Shown here piece after piece: positions 17,731 through 26,751 of a stretch of DNA of 64,000 bases. The DNA lies in the NCBI RefSeq assembly GCF_900111445.1, contig NZ_FOHE01000018.1, positions 897-64,896 on the forward strand. The letters run 5' to 3'. Numbering within the stretch: the first letter of the stretch is position 1; the number at the start of each line of letters is the position of its first letter. Origin of the DNA: Oceanobacillus limi. GTDB taxonomy: Bacteria > Bacillota > Bacilli > Bacillales > Amphibacillaceae. Below the pieces are notes generated by a model. That model made no database searches, was not told where the DNA came from, and saw only the letters and a program-made list of their open reading frames with translations. A program made the position numbers and the translations under genes.

Positions 17731-17734
17731 ATTG

Positions 17735-17767
17735 GGGAGCTGTTCATGTGGTAATTGAACAGCTCCC
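17735..17767 (+). terminator. Hairpin after cadA
   Basis: GGGAGCTGTTCA (17735-17746) pairs perfectly with TGAACAGCTCCC (17756-17767). No strong T-run follows, but the position fits transcription termination. Confidence 0.65.
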
Positions 17768-17912
17768 TAGTTGTATAGGTTGGAAAGATGACAATCCCAT
17801 ACGACATCTATTTAAAATTTAAAGAAGCTCTGTGCACGTAAAGTAATGGGAATATTTCTTTCTATAGAGAAGAAACTAGAAAACATGACTCTAATTTGTA
17901 AGGAGTGGGTAG

Positions 17913-18893
<981 letters not shown>

Positions 18894-18911
18894 GTAGCGT
18901 GGTGAAATGAA

Positions 18912-19703
18912 ATGGAAGCAGAGCCACTCTTGAAGATTGAAAAATTAGCACTGGCACGACAAGACCTATTTCAAACGAGTTCCCTTATCTATTTATTAAG
19001 GGCTGTATTAGCTAGTATGTTTATTGGGTTTGGAGTGATTGTTGCCTTTCGTACGGGAAATTTCTTTTTTGTAGAGCAATCGCCAATTGCTTTTCCTATT
19101 GCTGCGATCACATTTGGGGTAGCAATTATTCTAATTGCCTATGGTGGCGGGGATTTATTTACAGGAGATACCTTTTATTATACGTTTGCAGCCTTACGGA
19201 AAAAGATGACATGGAAAGTGGTCGGACAGATGTGGGCGTATAGTTATGTTGGAAACATCATTGGTGCAATATTTTTTGCTGTACTTATATCAATCACAGG
19301 GTTGTTTCAAGATGAATCGGTAAATTCATTTTTATTAACTATCGCAGAGAATAAAACGCAATTTTCCACGACGGAATTACTGTTTAGAGGAATTCTTTGT
19401 AACTGGCTCGTTTGCCTTGCATTCTTTCTTCCGATGGGAATGAAAGGAGACGGAACGAAGATATTTATTATGGTGTTTTTAGTCTTTTGTTTTTTTATTT
19501 CCGGCTATGAACATAGCATTGCGAACATGTGTACATTTGCGATTTCATATGTAATTGATGACCCAAGTTCTGTTACATTTCAAGGGATCATTCACAACCT
19601 TATTCCAGTAACTATAGGAAACTTGATTGGTGGTGGAGGTTTTATGGCATGGATGTATTTTTATGCCAATAAATCTTCCATTAGTAAATACGATACTAAA
19701 TAG
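18912..19703 (+). CDS. FNT-family formate/nitrite/lactate channel
   Basis: A 263-residue membrane protein with six transmembrane segments and FNT landmarks: GGGDLFTGDTF (the LFTGN-type loop), NWLVCLAFF, and the pore His in GYEHSIANM. FNT proteins conduct formate, nitrite, hydrosulfide or lactate with protons. Its position 18 bases after ldh, where Bacillus subtilis has the lactate permease gene lctP, suggests lactate/H+ export. That substrate is inference. ATG is preceded by a weak GTGGTG. Confidence 0.85.
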   Translation: MEAEPLLKIEKLALARQDLFQTSSLIYLLRAVLASMFIGFGVIVAFRTGNFFFVEQSPIAFPIAAITFGVAIILIAYGGGDLFTGDTFYYTFAALRKKMTWKVVGQMWAYSYVGNIIGAIFFAVLISITGLFQDESVNSFLLTIAENKTQFSTTELLFRGILCNWLVCLAFFLPMGMKGDGTKIFIMVFLVFCFFISGYEHSIANMCTFAISYVIDDPSSVTFQGIIHNLIPVTIGNLIGGGGFMAWMYFYANKSSISKYDTK

Positions 19704-19797
19704 CATAAGAGGCATATTAATTGTGACGAGTTTATTATGAGTTGTGTCAAGCTAAATCTTACAGTAAATCCAGAAGTAGATATCAGCCATAAACATA

Positions 19798-19849
19798 AAT
19801 CCAATAGCAAAGGAGCTTGAATTAAAACAAGCTCCTTTGCTATTGGATT
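19798..19849. terminator. Perfect 22-bp bidirectional terminator
   Basis: The arms 19798-19819 and 19828-19849 are fully complementary over 22 bases with an 8-base loop. It lies between the FNT gene (plus) and the small membrane gene (minus), so it can serve both. Confidence 0.8.
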
Positions 19850-19888
19850 AGGCTTCTTTCACTAGATCACTCGTTTGTTGAATAACTA

Positions 19889-20095
19889 CTAACCAAAATT
19901 CCTATCTAAAAACAGAAGTAGATAACTACCTGCACAAAGATAAATTGCAGCTTGGGTTGTAATATAGATTGAACGTTCAAGTAAAGTTAGTTTTCTTTCC
20001 CTCTTAATCTTTTTAAAGTGTCTGTAATAATAGAATGAACAAAGGAGTAGTATTATTGCCGATATTTGAAATAAGTTTTCTAATAAACTAATCAT
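19889..20095 (-). CDS. Small two-helix membrane protein
   Basis: A 68-residue protein with two hydrophobic segments (about residues 3-20 and 48-64) around a very basic stretch (FKKIKRERK). It has a good ribosome binding site (GAGGAG before ATG). I do not recognise a family. A decayed copy at 10364-10568 keeps the same order of segments, so the sequence was once duplicated and conserved at the protein level, which supports it being a true gene. Confidence 0.65.
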   Translation of the reverse strand: MISLLENLFQISAIILLLCSFYYYRHFKKIKRERKLTLLERSIYITTQAAIYLCAGSYLLLFLDRNFG

Positions 20096-20194
20096 AATTC
20101 ATCTCCTCACTTTACATAAAAACAGCTCCTGAACGAGCCCTCTGTAAGTACACGATTTCACAATCTTTGTTGATATTCATAGTAAAATACAATA

Positions 20195-20485
20195 TTACCC
20201 TTTAAATGATAAACCTACTTCTTCTAATGAAGTTCTCATAATTGGTATGGAAGCAGGTCCAATACCATGGAGTTTTAGAATTTCTTTTTCGGTGTACTTT
20301 GAGAGTTTTTGTAAAGTATCAATTCCTTCCTGAACTAAGGCGTTTCTAGCAGGTGAACTTAGTTTCGATAGGAATCCACTTTTAGGTTTATTCTCTTTAT
20401 CACAAGTAGGACAACTTGGACAATCACTACTCTTGTAATACTTATGACCTTTTTCACAAACCCTTAAGCTTTTTTCTGCTGTCAA
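20195..20485 (-). CDS. Zinc-ribbon plus RpoA-CTD-like helix-hairpin-helix protein
   Basis: A 96-residue protein. The N-terminus is a small zinc-ribbon-like segment with C-x-KGH-x6-CPSCPTC; the C-terminal half (LSSPARNALVQEGIDTL, then LKLHGIGPASIPIM) looks like the C-terminal domain of RNA polymerase alpha, a helix-hairpin-helix fold. Start is TTG after AGGAGGGG. Proteins of this architecture are widespread in Bacillaceae but I know of no proven role; DNA or protein binding is inferred from the fold. Confidence 0.75.
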   Translation of the reverse strand: MTAEKSLRVCEKGHKYYKSSDCPSCPTCDKENKPKSGFLSKLSSPARNALVQEGIDTLQKLSKYTEKEILKLHGIGPASIPIMRTSLEEVGLSFKG

Positions 20486-20781
20486 AACAACCCCTCCTAC
20501 ACTGTATCCAATTTAATTATACTTCTTATTTTACATTTAGTTTTACAGTCTGACAAAACTTTGTATGATCTTGTTAAGCTATAGTTTAAAAATATTTCTT
20601 CACAATATCTATAATTATTTTGTCATAGATTCAGATGAATTTTACACTTTGCTCCACTATTCATTTGTATTAGATAAATTCGCAAGCTACTTTATTATTG
20701 GATAAGATTTGCTTCTTTCCTAGTGCACTTGTGAGTCGAATTAGTATTTTTAAAAATATCCACTTCCACCGAGTGTTTAAT
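20486..20781. other. AT-rich intergenic stretch
   Basis: About 300 bases with no supported gene, repeat or RNA structure up to the methyltransferase promoter. Confidence 0.5.
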
Positions 20782-20872
20782 TTGACAAAATTATTTATTT
20801 GTGCTATAATTTACAGTTACCAATTTATTTAGTATAATAAGATTCTCCTGGCCAGGGGAATCTTATTCTTTT
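20782..20872 (+). promoter_or_regulatory. Consensus promoter followed at once by a terminator-like leader
   Basis: TTGACA (20782-20787), 17 bases, TATAAT (20805-20810), with TGC before the -10, is a full-consensus SigA promoter. The RNA would start near 20817. A hairpin with arms 20839-20850 and 20853-20864 and an AAGATTC/GAATCTT base is followed by a T-rich run. It stands before the methyltransferase start, so it looks like a transcription attenuator or a tiny terminated RNA. Confidence 0.7.
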
Positions 20873-20893
20873 TTATATGGGAGGAAATATGGT

Positions 20894-21808
20894 ATGAAAC
20901 AAAATGAATCCAGTTTAACTTCCTTAGTATCGGCTTTCGGTCGTGCGTATCATAATAAATATGACACACCCAAAATATTTGATGATTTTATGGTACACAA
21001 ATTAATTTCCGAAGAAGAGTTTTCAGCTATCAGCAGAAATATGATTAACGGTATTCAGTTTTTCAACAGAGATATGGAGCAAAAATTTAAAGATGATTCA
21101 GAGGAAATTTTAAAATGGATTACACAGGTACAACTTTCTCCAACATCCTTAGCGCGGTATGCCTATTGTGAAAAAGTACTACTAAATGAAATTAAATTGG
21201 GGGTAAATCAATATGTTATACTTGGAGCTGGTCTAGATACTTTCTGTTTCCGAAATCCAGAGTTGAAAAACAGCTTACAGGTATATGAAATTGATCATCC
21301 TGATACACAGGAATTTAAAAAGAAAAAGTTAGAGGATGCTAAACTTAATGTCCCGAATAATCTTCATTTTGTTTCTATGGACTTTACTACTGAATTTTCC
21401 TATCAAGATTTAGTAAATGAAGGATTTAATAACAAAAAAACTTTCTTTAGCCTTTTAGGTGTCTCATATTATTTAACTAAAGAGGAAAATGAGGCCTTGA
21501 TTAAGCATTTATTTGCTAACGTCCCACCAGGTAGCTCTATTGTTTTTGATTATGCAGATGAAAAACTCTTTAAAGAAAAGGGGATATATAATAGAGTTGA
21601 AAATATGGTGAAATTGGCTTCAGCAAGTGGAGAGCCAATGAAATCGGGTTTCACTTATGATGAAATAGAGAATATGTTAGAAAAATCGGGTTTACTAATA
21701 TATGAACATTTAACACCAACTAAGATAAATGAGCTTTTCTTTAAAAATAGGACAGATTATTTGTCTGCGTTTGAGACAATCCATTTTATCCATGCTGTAA
21801 AGAAATAA
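20894..21808 (+). CDS. Class I SAM-dependent methyltransferase, leucine carboxyl methyltransferase-like family
   Basis: A 304-residue protein of the LCM/TIGR00027-type group. The SAM-binding motif is VILGAGLDTFCFR, followed by YEIDHPDTQEFK with the acidic residue for ribose, VSMDFTTE, and SLLGVSYYLTKEE. These proteins methylate carboxyl or hydroxyl groups of small molecules; many sit in secondary-metabolite or resistance loci. No substrate can be named. GGGAGG precedes the ATG. It has its own consensus promoter, a leader with a terminator hairpin, and a strong terminator after it, so it is a self-contained unit. Confidence 0.82.
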   Translation: MKQNESSLTSLVSAFGRAYHNKYDTPKIFDDFMVHKLISEEEFSAISRNMINGIQFFNRDMEQKFKDDSEEILKWITQVQLSPTSLARYAYCEKVLLNEIKLGVNQYVILGAGLDTFCFRNPELKNSLQVYEIDHPDTQEFKKKKLEDAKLNVPNNLHFVSMDFTTEFSYQDLVNEGFNNKKTFFSLLGVSYYLTKEENEALIKHLFANVPPGSSIVFDYADEKLFKEKGIYNRVENMVKLASASGEPMKSGFTYDEIENMLEKSGLLIYEHLTPTKINELFFKNRTDYLSAFETIHFIHAVKK

Positions 21809-21817
21809 TTTTCTACT

Positions 21818-21859
21818 GTAAAAGGCTCTCAATGATCATTGTCATTGAGAGCCTTTTAC
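21818..21859 (+). terminator. 18-bp hairpin terminator
   Basis: Arms 21818-21835 and 21842-21859 pair perfectly around a 6-base loop; the 3' arm contains CCTTTTAC. Confidence 0.8.
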
Positions 21860-22007
21860 TACTTCAATGCGACATTCAAATAACATCGCATATTAACTAG
21901 CGATTAATTTTAATTTTTAAAATAAATTTAATTTAATGTATAATGCTGGTAGAGATGGATTGCTTCGAGATGATTACGAAACATCGATAAAAAAGGAGGA
22001 ACATTCA

Positions 22008-22481
22008 TTGACGAAACAAGATGCAATAACGATAAAAGGGGTTCGAGAAATTGGAGCCAAGAAGTTAGTTGGATTCCGTGTGATATGTGATTCGATGGAG
22101 GAATTTGGGAAAGAAATTCCGAAGGCTTCGTTGGAATTAGTTCGGCGGAAAAATGAGATTCATAGACTCGTAGAACCCGTTCAATTAATAGGTGCTTTCA
22201 AACCGCAAGAAACTTCCGAAGCGGATGATGGATATTGGGTATGTTTTGAGGTTCATGATTATGAAGCGATTCCCAAGGGGATGGTTACACTTACTGTTCC
22301 TCCTCAAAAGTATGCCATATTGCATTTTCAAGGGCACGCTTCGCAGATATTTGGCGTATATTCTCATTTGCATCAATGGATTGAATCGAACGATCACCAA
22401 AGAAAACCTAGCAATTGGACACTAGAAATTTATTCTTCATGGAGTGAAGCAGAGGATCAGGTTGATTTATCCCGCATGTAA
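22008..22481 (+). CDS. GyrI-like small-molecule-binding protein
   Basis: A 157-residue soluble protein with the GyrI/AraC effector-binding fold: ITIKGVREIGAKKLVGFRV at the start, GYWVCFEVHDYEAIPKGM in the middle, YAILHFQGHASQIFGVYSHLHQWI and WTLEIYSSW towards the end. Such stand-alone domains bind hydrophobic cations or drugs. The start is TTG 22008, fixed by AAAAGGAGGA; an upstream ATG at 21936 lacks a site. Its last codons (LSRM and stop) are contributed by the beginning of an intergenic repeat element, so the natural C-terminus may have been slightly replaced. Confidence 0.8.
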   Translation: MTKQDAITIKGVREIGAKKLVGFRVICDSMEEFGKEIPKASLELVRRKNEIHRLVEPVQLIGAFKPQETSEADDGYWVCFEVHDYEAIPKGMVTLTVPPQKYAILHFQGHASQIFGVYSHLHQWIESNDHQRKPSNWTLEIYSSWSEAEDQVDLSRM

Positions 22482-22618
22482 CTGGCAGTAAGACCCCCAC
22501 TTCAAACCTACGAGGTAAAACCCAGAGAATAAGTGGGGGATCAACTGCCAGTAAATGTCCGATTCGTTCATCTAATAATCAGTTGGGGATGAAGAGAATC
22601 CCCACTGATTAAAGATTC
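22467..22618 (+). repeat. Structured intergenic repeat, copy 1
   Basis: Begins TTATCCCGCATGTAACTGGC. Stem I is bipartite: CTGGCAGT (22482-22489) with ACTGCCAG (22544-22551) and CCCCCACTT (22494-22502) with AAGTGGGGG (22531-22539). Stem II: TAATCAGT (22576-22583) plus GGGGAT with ATCCCC plus ACTGATTA (22604-22611). Copies 2 and 3 are at 46337 and 49817. It overlaps the end of the GyrI-like gene. Confidence 0.75.
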
Positions 22619-22654
22619 ACTTTATGTGATCCGATTGTTTAGGGGGATTGAATT

Positions 22655-23704
22655 TTGAAGATAAAAGGGGCTTCTTGCGAGAATGGTTTTACAGGCTTTA
22701 AAGAAATTACTTCATATACAGAGAACATAAAAGAGGAAATGGGTGCTTCTGGTGCTGCGTTGGTAATTTTACAAGACGATAGGATTATGCACGAATGGTA
22801 CGCTGGGACACATCACTTTGAACAGGGAGCAAGAGAAATCGATGCTGCTTCACGTTTTAATGTATATTCCGTTAGAGTAACTTATATTGGCCTAGCATTA
22901 GCGATCGCAGTAAAGGAAGGCTATTTAAAGCTTGATGATAAATTACGTGATTATTTAAATGAGTACGATCCTGAAATTCTTGGAGAAACAACGATAAGAC
23001 ATTTAGTCACACGTTCCACAGGGCTGAAATTTAGAGAGAATAATGTGTTCCGAGTGTTTGATTTAGGAACAAATCTCGAGGGGAAAAGACCAGATCTATT
23101 AGCAAAAGTTTTGTACAAGGCTACAGGGTTTACTGTTAATGAATGGATATCAGAAAAAGTATGTAAACAACTAAAATTAGAAAATACGGGATGGGTAACA
23201 GAAGGGGAACGTCATTTAGTTTGTGATGTCACTTCCCCTAAAAGCTATCCGACATTAAGAATCGGCTCCAATATAGGAGATGAAAGAAATTTATATGTAA
23301 ATGCAAGGGAATTGGCCACATGGGGTAATTTACATTTAAATAAAGGGAGATTTGAAGGAAGACAGGTGCTTCCAAGGGAGGTTTTTGACCTTGCTACATC
23401 GGTTCAAAGTCCAAACTCTGTTCCCTCTACCTTTCCGAAATTCGGTTTTTTCTGGTGGATAAAAGATGACGATGTAACTTATGAATATAACGAATTAGGC
23501 TCAAATTTACCTTATGGTTCCTACCAAATATTAGGAGCATCTGGATGTTCTTGTCTAGTTATTCCTAAGTTCAATGCAGTCGCTGTTCGAATGTATAATA
23601 GTTTAAACGAAAGTAAGGATTTTGATTATGTTAAAGACATTCAATCCTTTGGAAATATAGTAGCTTCCAGTTTAGCCAGATTCAGCAGGAGAAATGAAAA
23701 ATAG
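22655..23704 (+). CDS. Serine beta-lactamase-fold protein with altered catalytic motif
   Basis: A 349-residue member of the class C beta-lactamase/DD-peptidase superfamily without a signal peptide. TIRHLVTRSTGLKF, the substrate-pocket region and the C-terminal block YGSYQILGASG match its relatives. The active-site SxxK should be at residues 72-75, but reads SVRV: the essential Lys is replaced by Val. The paralogue at 59331-60378 keeps SVRK at this place. Therefore this protein is probably not an acyl-serine hydrolase and may be a binding protein or a decaying gene. TTG start with AGGGGGA. It lies just after repeat copy 1. Confidence 0.82.
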   Translation: MKIKGASCENGFTGFKEITSYTENIKEEMGASGAALVILQDDRIMHEWYAGTHHFEQGAREIDAASRFNVYSVRVTYIGLALAIAVKEGYLKLDDKLRDYLNEYDPEILGETTIRHLVTRSTGLKFRENNVFRVFDLGTNLEGKRPDLLAKVLYKATGFTVNEWISEKVCKQLKLENTGWVTEGERHLVCDVTSPKSYPTLRIGSNIGDERNLYVNARELATWGNLHLNKGRFEGRQVLPREVFDLATSVQSPNSVPSTFPKFGFFWWIKDDDVTYEYNELGSNLPYGSYQILGASGCSCLVIPKFNAVAVRMYNSLNESKDFDYVKDIQSFGNIVASSLARFSRRNEK

Positions 23705-23728
23705 AACAACTGAACCGGTGGAGATTCG

Positions 23729-24214
23729 ATGAAAAAAATATACATAATTGGGATTGTAGCAAGTGGAAAAACTACGCTGGCAAAGGAATTATCAAAAAAG
23801 CTAAACATACCTTGGTATGAGTTGGATCAAGTTGTCTACAAACAAACCGACGAGGGAAGGTATAAACGGACAACTTCCGAACAGGTAGAAGTTATTATGG
23901 AAATAGACAAAAATGAACAATGGATCGTTGAAGGGGTCGACCGTAAATCCTACCGATGTCTGCTAGAAATGTCTGATACGATCATATTTTTGGATCCACC
24001 ACTTTGGAAGCGGAGGATAAGGATTTTAACTCGTTTTATTAAGCAAAACCTCGGCCTTGAGAAGTGTAACTACATACCCAATACACACATGCTAAAGATG
24101 ATGTTTAAATGGACGCGTGATTTTGAAAGGGATCGAGCTAACTTTGAGGAGAGATTGCGTTCTTATCATGATAAGGTAATTCGAATATCGGATAATAAAA
24201 ACGTTTCCCTTTAA
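23729..24214 (+). CDS. P-loop kinase-like protein (adenylate kinase/topology-modulation type)
   Basis: A 161-residue P-loop NTPase: GIVASGKTT at residues 8-16, WYELDQVVYK, WIVEGVDRKS and IIFLDPPLWKRRIRILTRF with a basic lid. This is the group annotated as DNA topology modulation protein or adenylate kinase-related, small nucleotide or metabolite kinases. No substrate can be assigned. The ATG is preceded by GGTGGAG. It starts 24 bases after the beta-lactamase-fold gene, so the two may share a transcript. Confidence 0.75.
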   Translation: MKKIYIIGIVASGKTTLAKELSKKLNIPWYELDQVVYKQTDEGRYKRTTSEQVEVIMEIDKNEQWIVEGVDRKSYRCLLEMSDTIIFLDPPLWKRRIRILTRFIKQNLGLEKCNYIPNTHMLKMMFKWTRDFERDRANFEERLRSYHDKVIRISDNKNVSL

Positions 24215-24277
24215 CTCATTCAAATTTTGGTTAAGGGTATAAAAGTTTGGCACAGGAAATACATAGGAGGGGATTTT

Positions 24278-24484
24278 TTGAAAGAAAGAACTAAGATCTT
24301 AATAGCAAGTATCGGAATGTCATTGTTTATTTCCGTGTTATCGTTAATATGCGCTCAATCGTATTTCAATAGTAAGGAAATTCGCCTTGCGAGTGATCGA
24401 TGTTATGAAGTCGGTGGACTTCCTAAAGTGAGTAGTGATTATCTTCATTTAAATTATTCGTTTAGCTGCCAAGAAGATAAATAG
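24278..24484 (+). CDS. Small membrane-anchored protein, unknown
   Basis: A 68-residue protein with one hydrophobic segment near the N-terminus (about residues 5-24) and an outside part with two Cys residues (DRCYEVGG and FSCQEDK) that could form a disulfide. The TTG start at 24278 is supported by AGGAGGGG. The form, membrane anchor plus a short Cys-containing tail, is common in Bacillaceae, but I do not recognise a named family. Confidence 0.6.
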   Translation: MKERTKILIASIGMSLFISVLSLICAQSYFNSKEIRLASDRCYEVGGLPKVSSDYLHLNYSFSCQEDK

Positions 24485-24521
24485 GCGGCTGGTAAATTTT
24501 ACGGGAAAAGTGGAGGAGAAA

Positions 24522-25025
24522 ATGGAGAAGGACAAGCTTAATTCATTTATTAATATTGCAGAAAAACTAAATGAAATTAAAATTATCCCATTGTTAATGG
24601 GGTCAGTTGGTTTAGAAGTTGTGACAGGAAAGAATTGGGATGCCCAGGATTTAGACATCCATGTACCCGGTGACAAAAGGGGATGGGAAGTGCCACCAGA
24701 AGTATCTATCCATAACTGGAATGATATTATGGATGTCATGAATTCGATGGACTATCGCTTGATTGATTTGCATGAACATGAATTTTTAAAAGATGGGTTA
24801 TCCGTTGAGTTTGGTATTATTGACACGTTACCAACTTTTGCAGGAATAGAATTAGAGGATTTAGAGATACATCAAGCTGGTGGGGTACAGTATTATTTAC
24901 TAAATCCGAAGCAATATTTATCTGTTTACGAGTCTTCATCAAAAGATAGTTATCGATCAGATAAAAATAATAATAAGGATTTTAGAAAAATAGATTATTT
25001 GAGAAGTATGATTGAACGTGATTGA
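24522..25025 (+). CDS. Putative nucleotidyltransferase-fold protein
   Basis: A 167-residue soluble protein. LLMGSVGLEVVTGKNW followed by DLDIHVPG resembles the GS...DxD active-site layout of minimal nucleotidyltransferases, and a later VEFGIID could give the third acidic residue. The family is not one I can name. ATG 24522 was chosen because GGAGGAG lies directly upstream; a GTG at 24510 would add four residues. It is in a run of co-directional accessory genes. Confidence 0.55.
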   Translation: MEKDKLNSFINIAEKLNEIKIIPLLMGSVGLEVVTGKNWDAQDLDIHVPGDKRGWEVPPEVSIHNWNDIMDVMNSMDYRLIDLHEHEFLKDGLSVEFGIIDTLPTFAGIELEDLEIHQAGGVQYYLLNPKQYLSVYESSSKDSYRSDKNNNKDFRKIDYLRSMIERD

Positions 25026-25102
25026 AACTTTGACGTTAAGCTGAAAACATTGCTTTAGAGATGGTTAACGTAATTTGCATATAATCAGAGGAGAGAGAGA
25101 GG

Positions 25103-25284
25103 TTGGTTTCGATTAAGTATTCTTTGTACGGCGCATTCGTTTTCATCGTATTATACATCGTTGGCTAAGTTATGATGGCTTCGGAATTTTGATCCATTTG
25201 TTCGAGTGGAGCACTTGGTACATATTACCTTGGATCGCATTGTATTGGTTTATACAGTTTGTAAAAAATAATCAAAGTAGATAA
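25103..25284 (+). pseudogene. Decayed copy of the small membrane protein encoded at 33049-33225
   Basis: A TTG after GAGGAGAGAG opens KYSLYGAFVFIVLYIVG, then stops at 25154 and 25178 and a frame change follow. The second frame reads EWSTWYILPWIALYWFIQFV, close to EWATRYVLPWIALYWFVQFV in the intact protein, and ends at TAA 25282-25284. The order and length match, so it is a broken paralogue. Confidence 0.8.
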
Positions 25285-25390
25285 GGCTTTATTTCTATTT
25301 TAAGATGTAAATTATATATTCCCTCAAAGCACAAAATGAAAATTAATGTTATAGTTGGAAAGGTTAAATGAAAAGAGAGTAGGTGGCACC

Positions 25391-25768
25391 ATGATTGAAA
25401 TAAAAACATCGTCAGTAAGTGATGGAGAATTTAATAGAGGGGTATTTGCTACATGTGATATTAAAAAAGGTGTGCTTTTACATGAAGCTCCTGTAATTTC
25501 TTATCCAAACGACCAGCATGAACATATTGAGAAAACCTTACTTGCTGATTATGCATTTGAGTACGGGATAAATCATACTGCTATCCTTTTAGGCTACGGA
25601 ATGTTGTTCAACCATTCTTATGAACCGAATGCGGTTTATGAGATTAATTTTGACAATGATACATTTGACTTTTATGCTTATACAGATATAAAAGCGGGCG
25701 ATGAAATTCTAATTAATTATAACGGTTATGCTGACGATAAAGAATTGCTTTGGTTTGATCAGGAATAA
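25391..25768 (+). CDS. SET-domain protein
   Basis: A 125-residue stand-alone SET domain. The pattern GRGVFAT-like opening (NRGVFATCDIKKGVLL), the NHSYEPNA motif that binds S-adenosylmethionine, and DEILINYNGY with the catalytic Tyr are all present. Such short SET proteins could methylate protein lysines; targets in bacteria are largely unknown. The ATG at 25391 is preceded by AGGTGG; an upstream TTG at 25355 adds residues outside the domain. A hairpin terminator follows. Confidence 0.8.
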   Translation: MIEIKTSSVSDGEFNRGVFATCDIKKGVLLHEAPVISYPNDQHEHIEKTLLADYAFEYGINHTAILLGYGMLFNHSYEPNAVYEINFDNDTFDFYAYTDIKAGDEILINYNGYADDKELLWFDQE

Positions 25769-25817
25769 TATGGCTGTGTGTCATGAAGCCTTGAAATAGG
25801 TGTATATTATCCGTATT

Positions 25818-25846
25818 AAGAGCTTGGGGAGATCCTAAGCTCTTTG
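25818..25846 (+). terminator. Terminator after the SET gene
   Basis: AAGAGCTT (25818-25825) with AAGCTCTT (25837-25844), and an inner GGA/TCC pair, followed by TGCTTTTG. Confidence 0.65.
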
Positions 25847-26024
25847 CTTTTGCGAAATTTCTATACCTGTCATTAGGAATGGCTTGTTCATTGCTCACAA
25901 ATTTTAAAATAAAACAAGACTAGAAATGATTTTGCATCATGGTAAAATGATTAAATCAGTGTGTAGAGATATTGGTTCATGAAATTGGCCAAAAATATAT
26001 GTCATTATGATACAGGGTAACTAT

Positions 26025-26525
26025 ATGGATAAAGAAGACAGACTGCCTCAAAATCCAAAAGAAGGTATCTTATTTTTATTGATTATTTCAATAATTTCAG
26101 TAAACACAATCGCGCCTATCATTATGGAAATGGAACAAGGGTTCAGTATAAGTAATTATTTAGAAACCTTAAAGATTGTTCCGTTTTTATGGGTTATCGT
26201 TGTTTTATTAGTAAGATTGGTTGCAGAACCGCTTGTTCATAAAATGATGCCAATATTTGTAGGAAAAACAGACGGATTTAATGCTCGGATACTATTAAAT
26301 ACCTTATTAAACGTCACGATCCTGTCGATTCTACTTACGATTATTGGTACCTGGGTTGGGATGAAACAAATTAGTTTGGAGCCTTTTCAAACTTTCTTCC
26401 ACAGTTGGTTTCGAAACTTTGGTATTGCATTTTGGATTGAATTGTTAATCGCACAGCCAATAGCGAGGTTTGCGATGAAAAAATTACACGCAAGACAGGG
26501 AAGAAAAGTAGAAGCAGTAAATTAA
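26025..26525 (+). CDS. DUF2798-type membrane protein
   Basis: A 166-residue membrane protein with four hydrophobic segments arranged as two similar halves; each half has the NxP/NWxRNFGIAFW-type pattern (FFHSWFRNFGIAFWIELLIAQPIARF) typical of DUF2798 proteins. The function is unknown. The ATG at 26025 has a modest site (CAGGGTA); the ATG at 26007 has none. A terminator is at 26549. Confidence 0.75.
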   Translation: MDKEDRLPQNPKEGILFLLIISIISVNTIAPIIMEMEQGFSISNYLETLKIVPFLWVIVVLLVRLVAEPLVHKMMPIFVGKTDGFNARILLNTLLNVTILSILLTIIGTWVGMKQISLEPFQTFFHSWFRNFGIAFWIELLIAQPIARFAMKKLHARQGRKVEAVN

Positions 26526-26548
26526 TCGAATGTTAAATATATTACAAT

Positions 26549-26583
26549 GCCGATGGAGTTGATGAAACTTATCGGCTTTTTTT
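26549..26583 (+). terminator. Terminator after DUF2798 gene
   Basis: GCCGAT (26549-26554) pairs with ATCGGC (26571-26576), followed by seven or more Ts. Confidence 0.75.
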
Positions 26584-26751
26584 CTTATCCCGCTTATCTG
26601 TACAATAAGGATTCACCAATGACCAACAATTTTCCTCGGGTAAAGTTTCATAAATAATCCTCGCGTTCAATATTCCCAATAAAAATGAGATATCATTTTT
26701 GAATCGTATGTTAATATTGAAAATATAGAATAACAACCAAAGGGGAATTTT

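Noticed and set aside
17322-17807. 161-codon minus-strand frame
   Set aside because: It covers the 3' part of cadA and its terminator and has no protein features.
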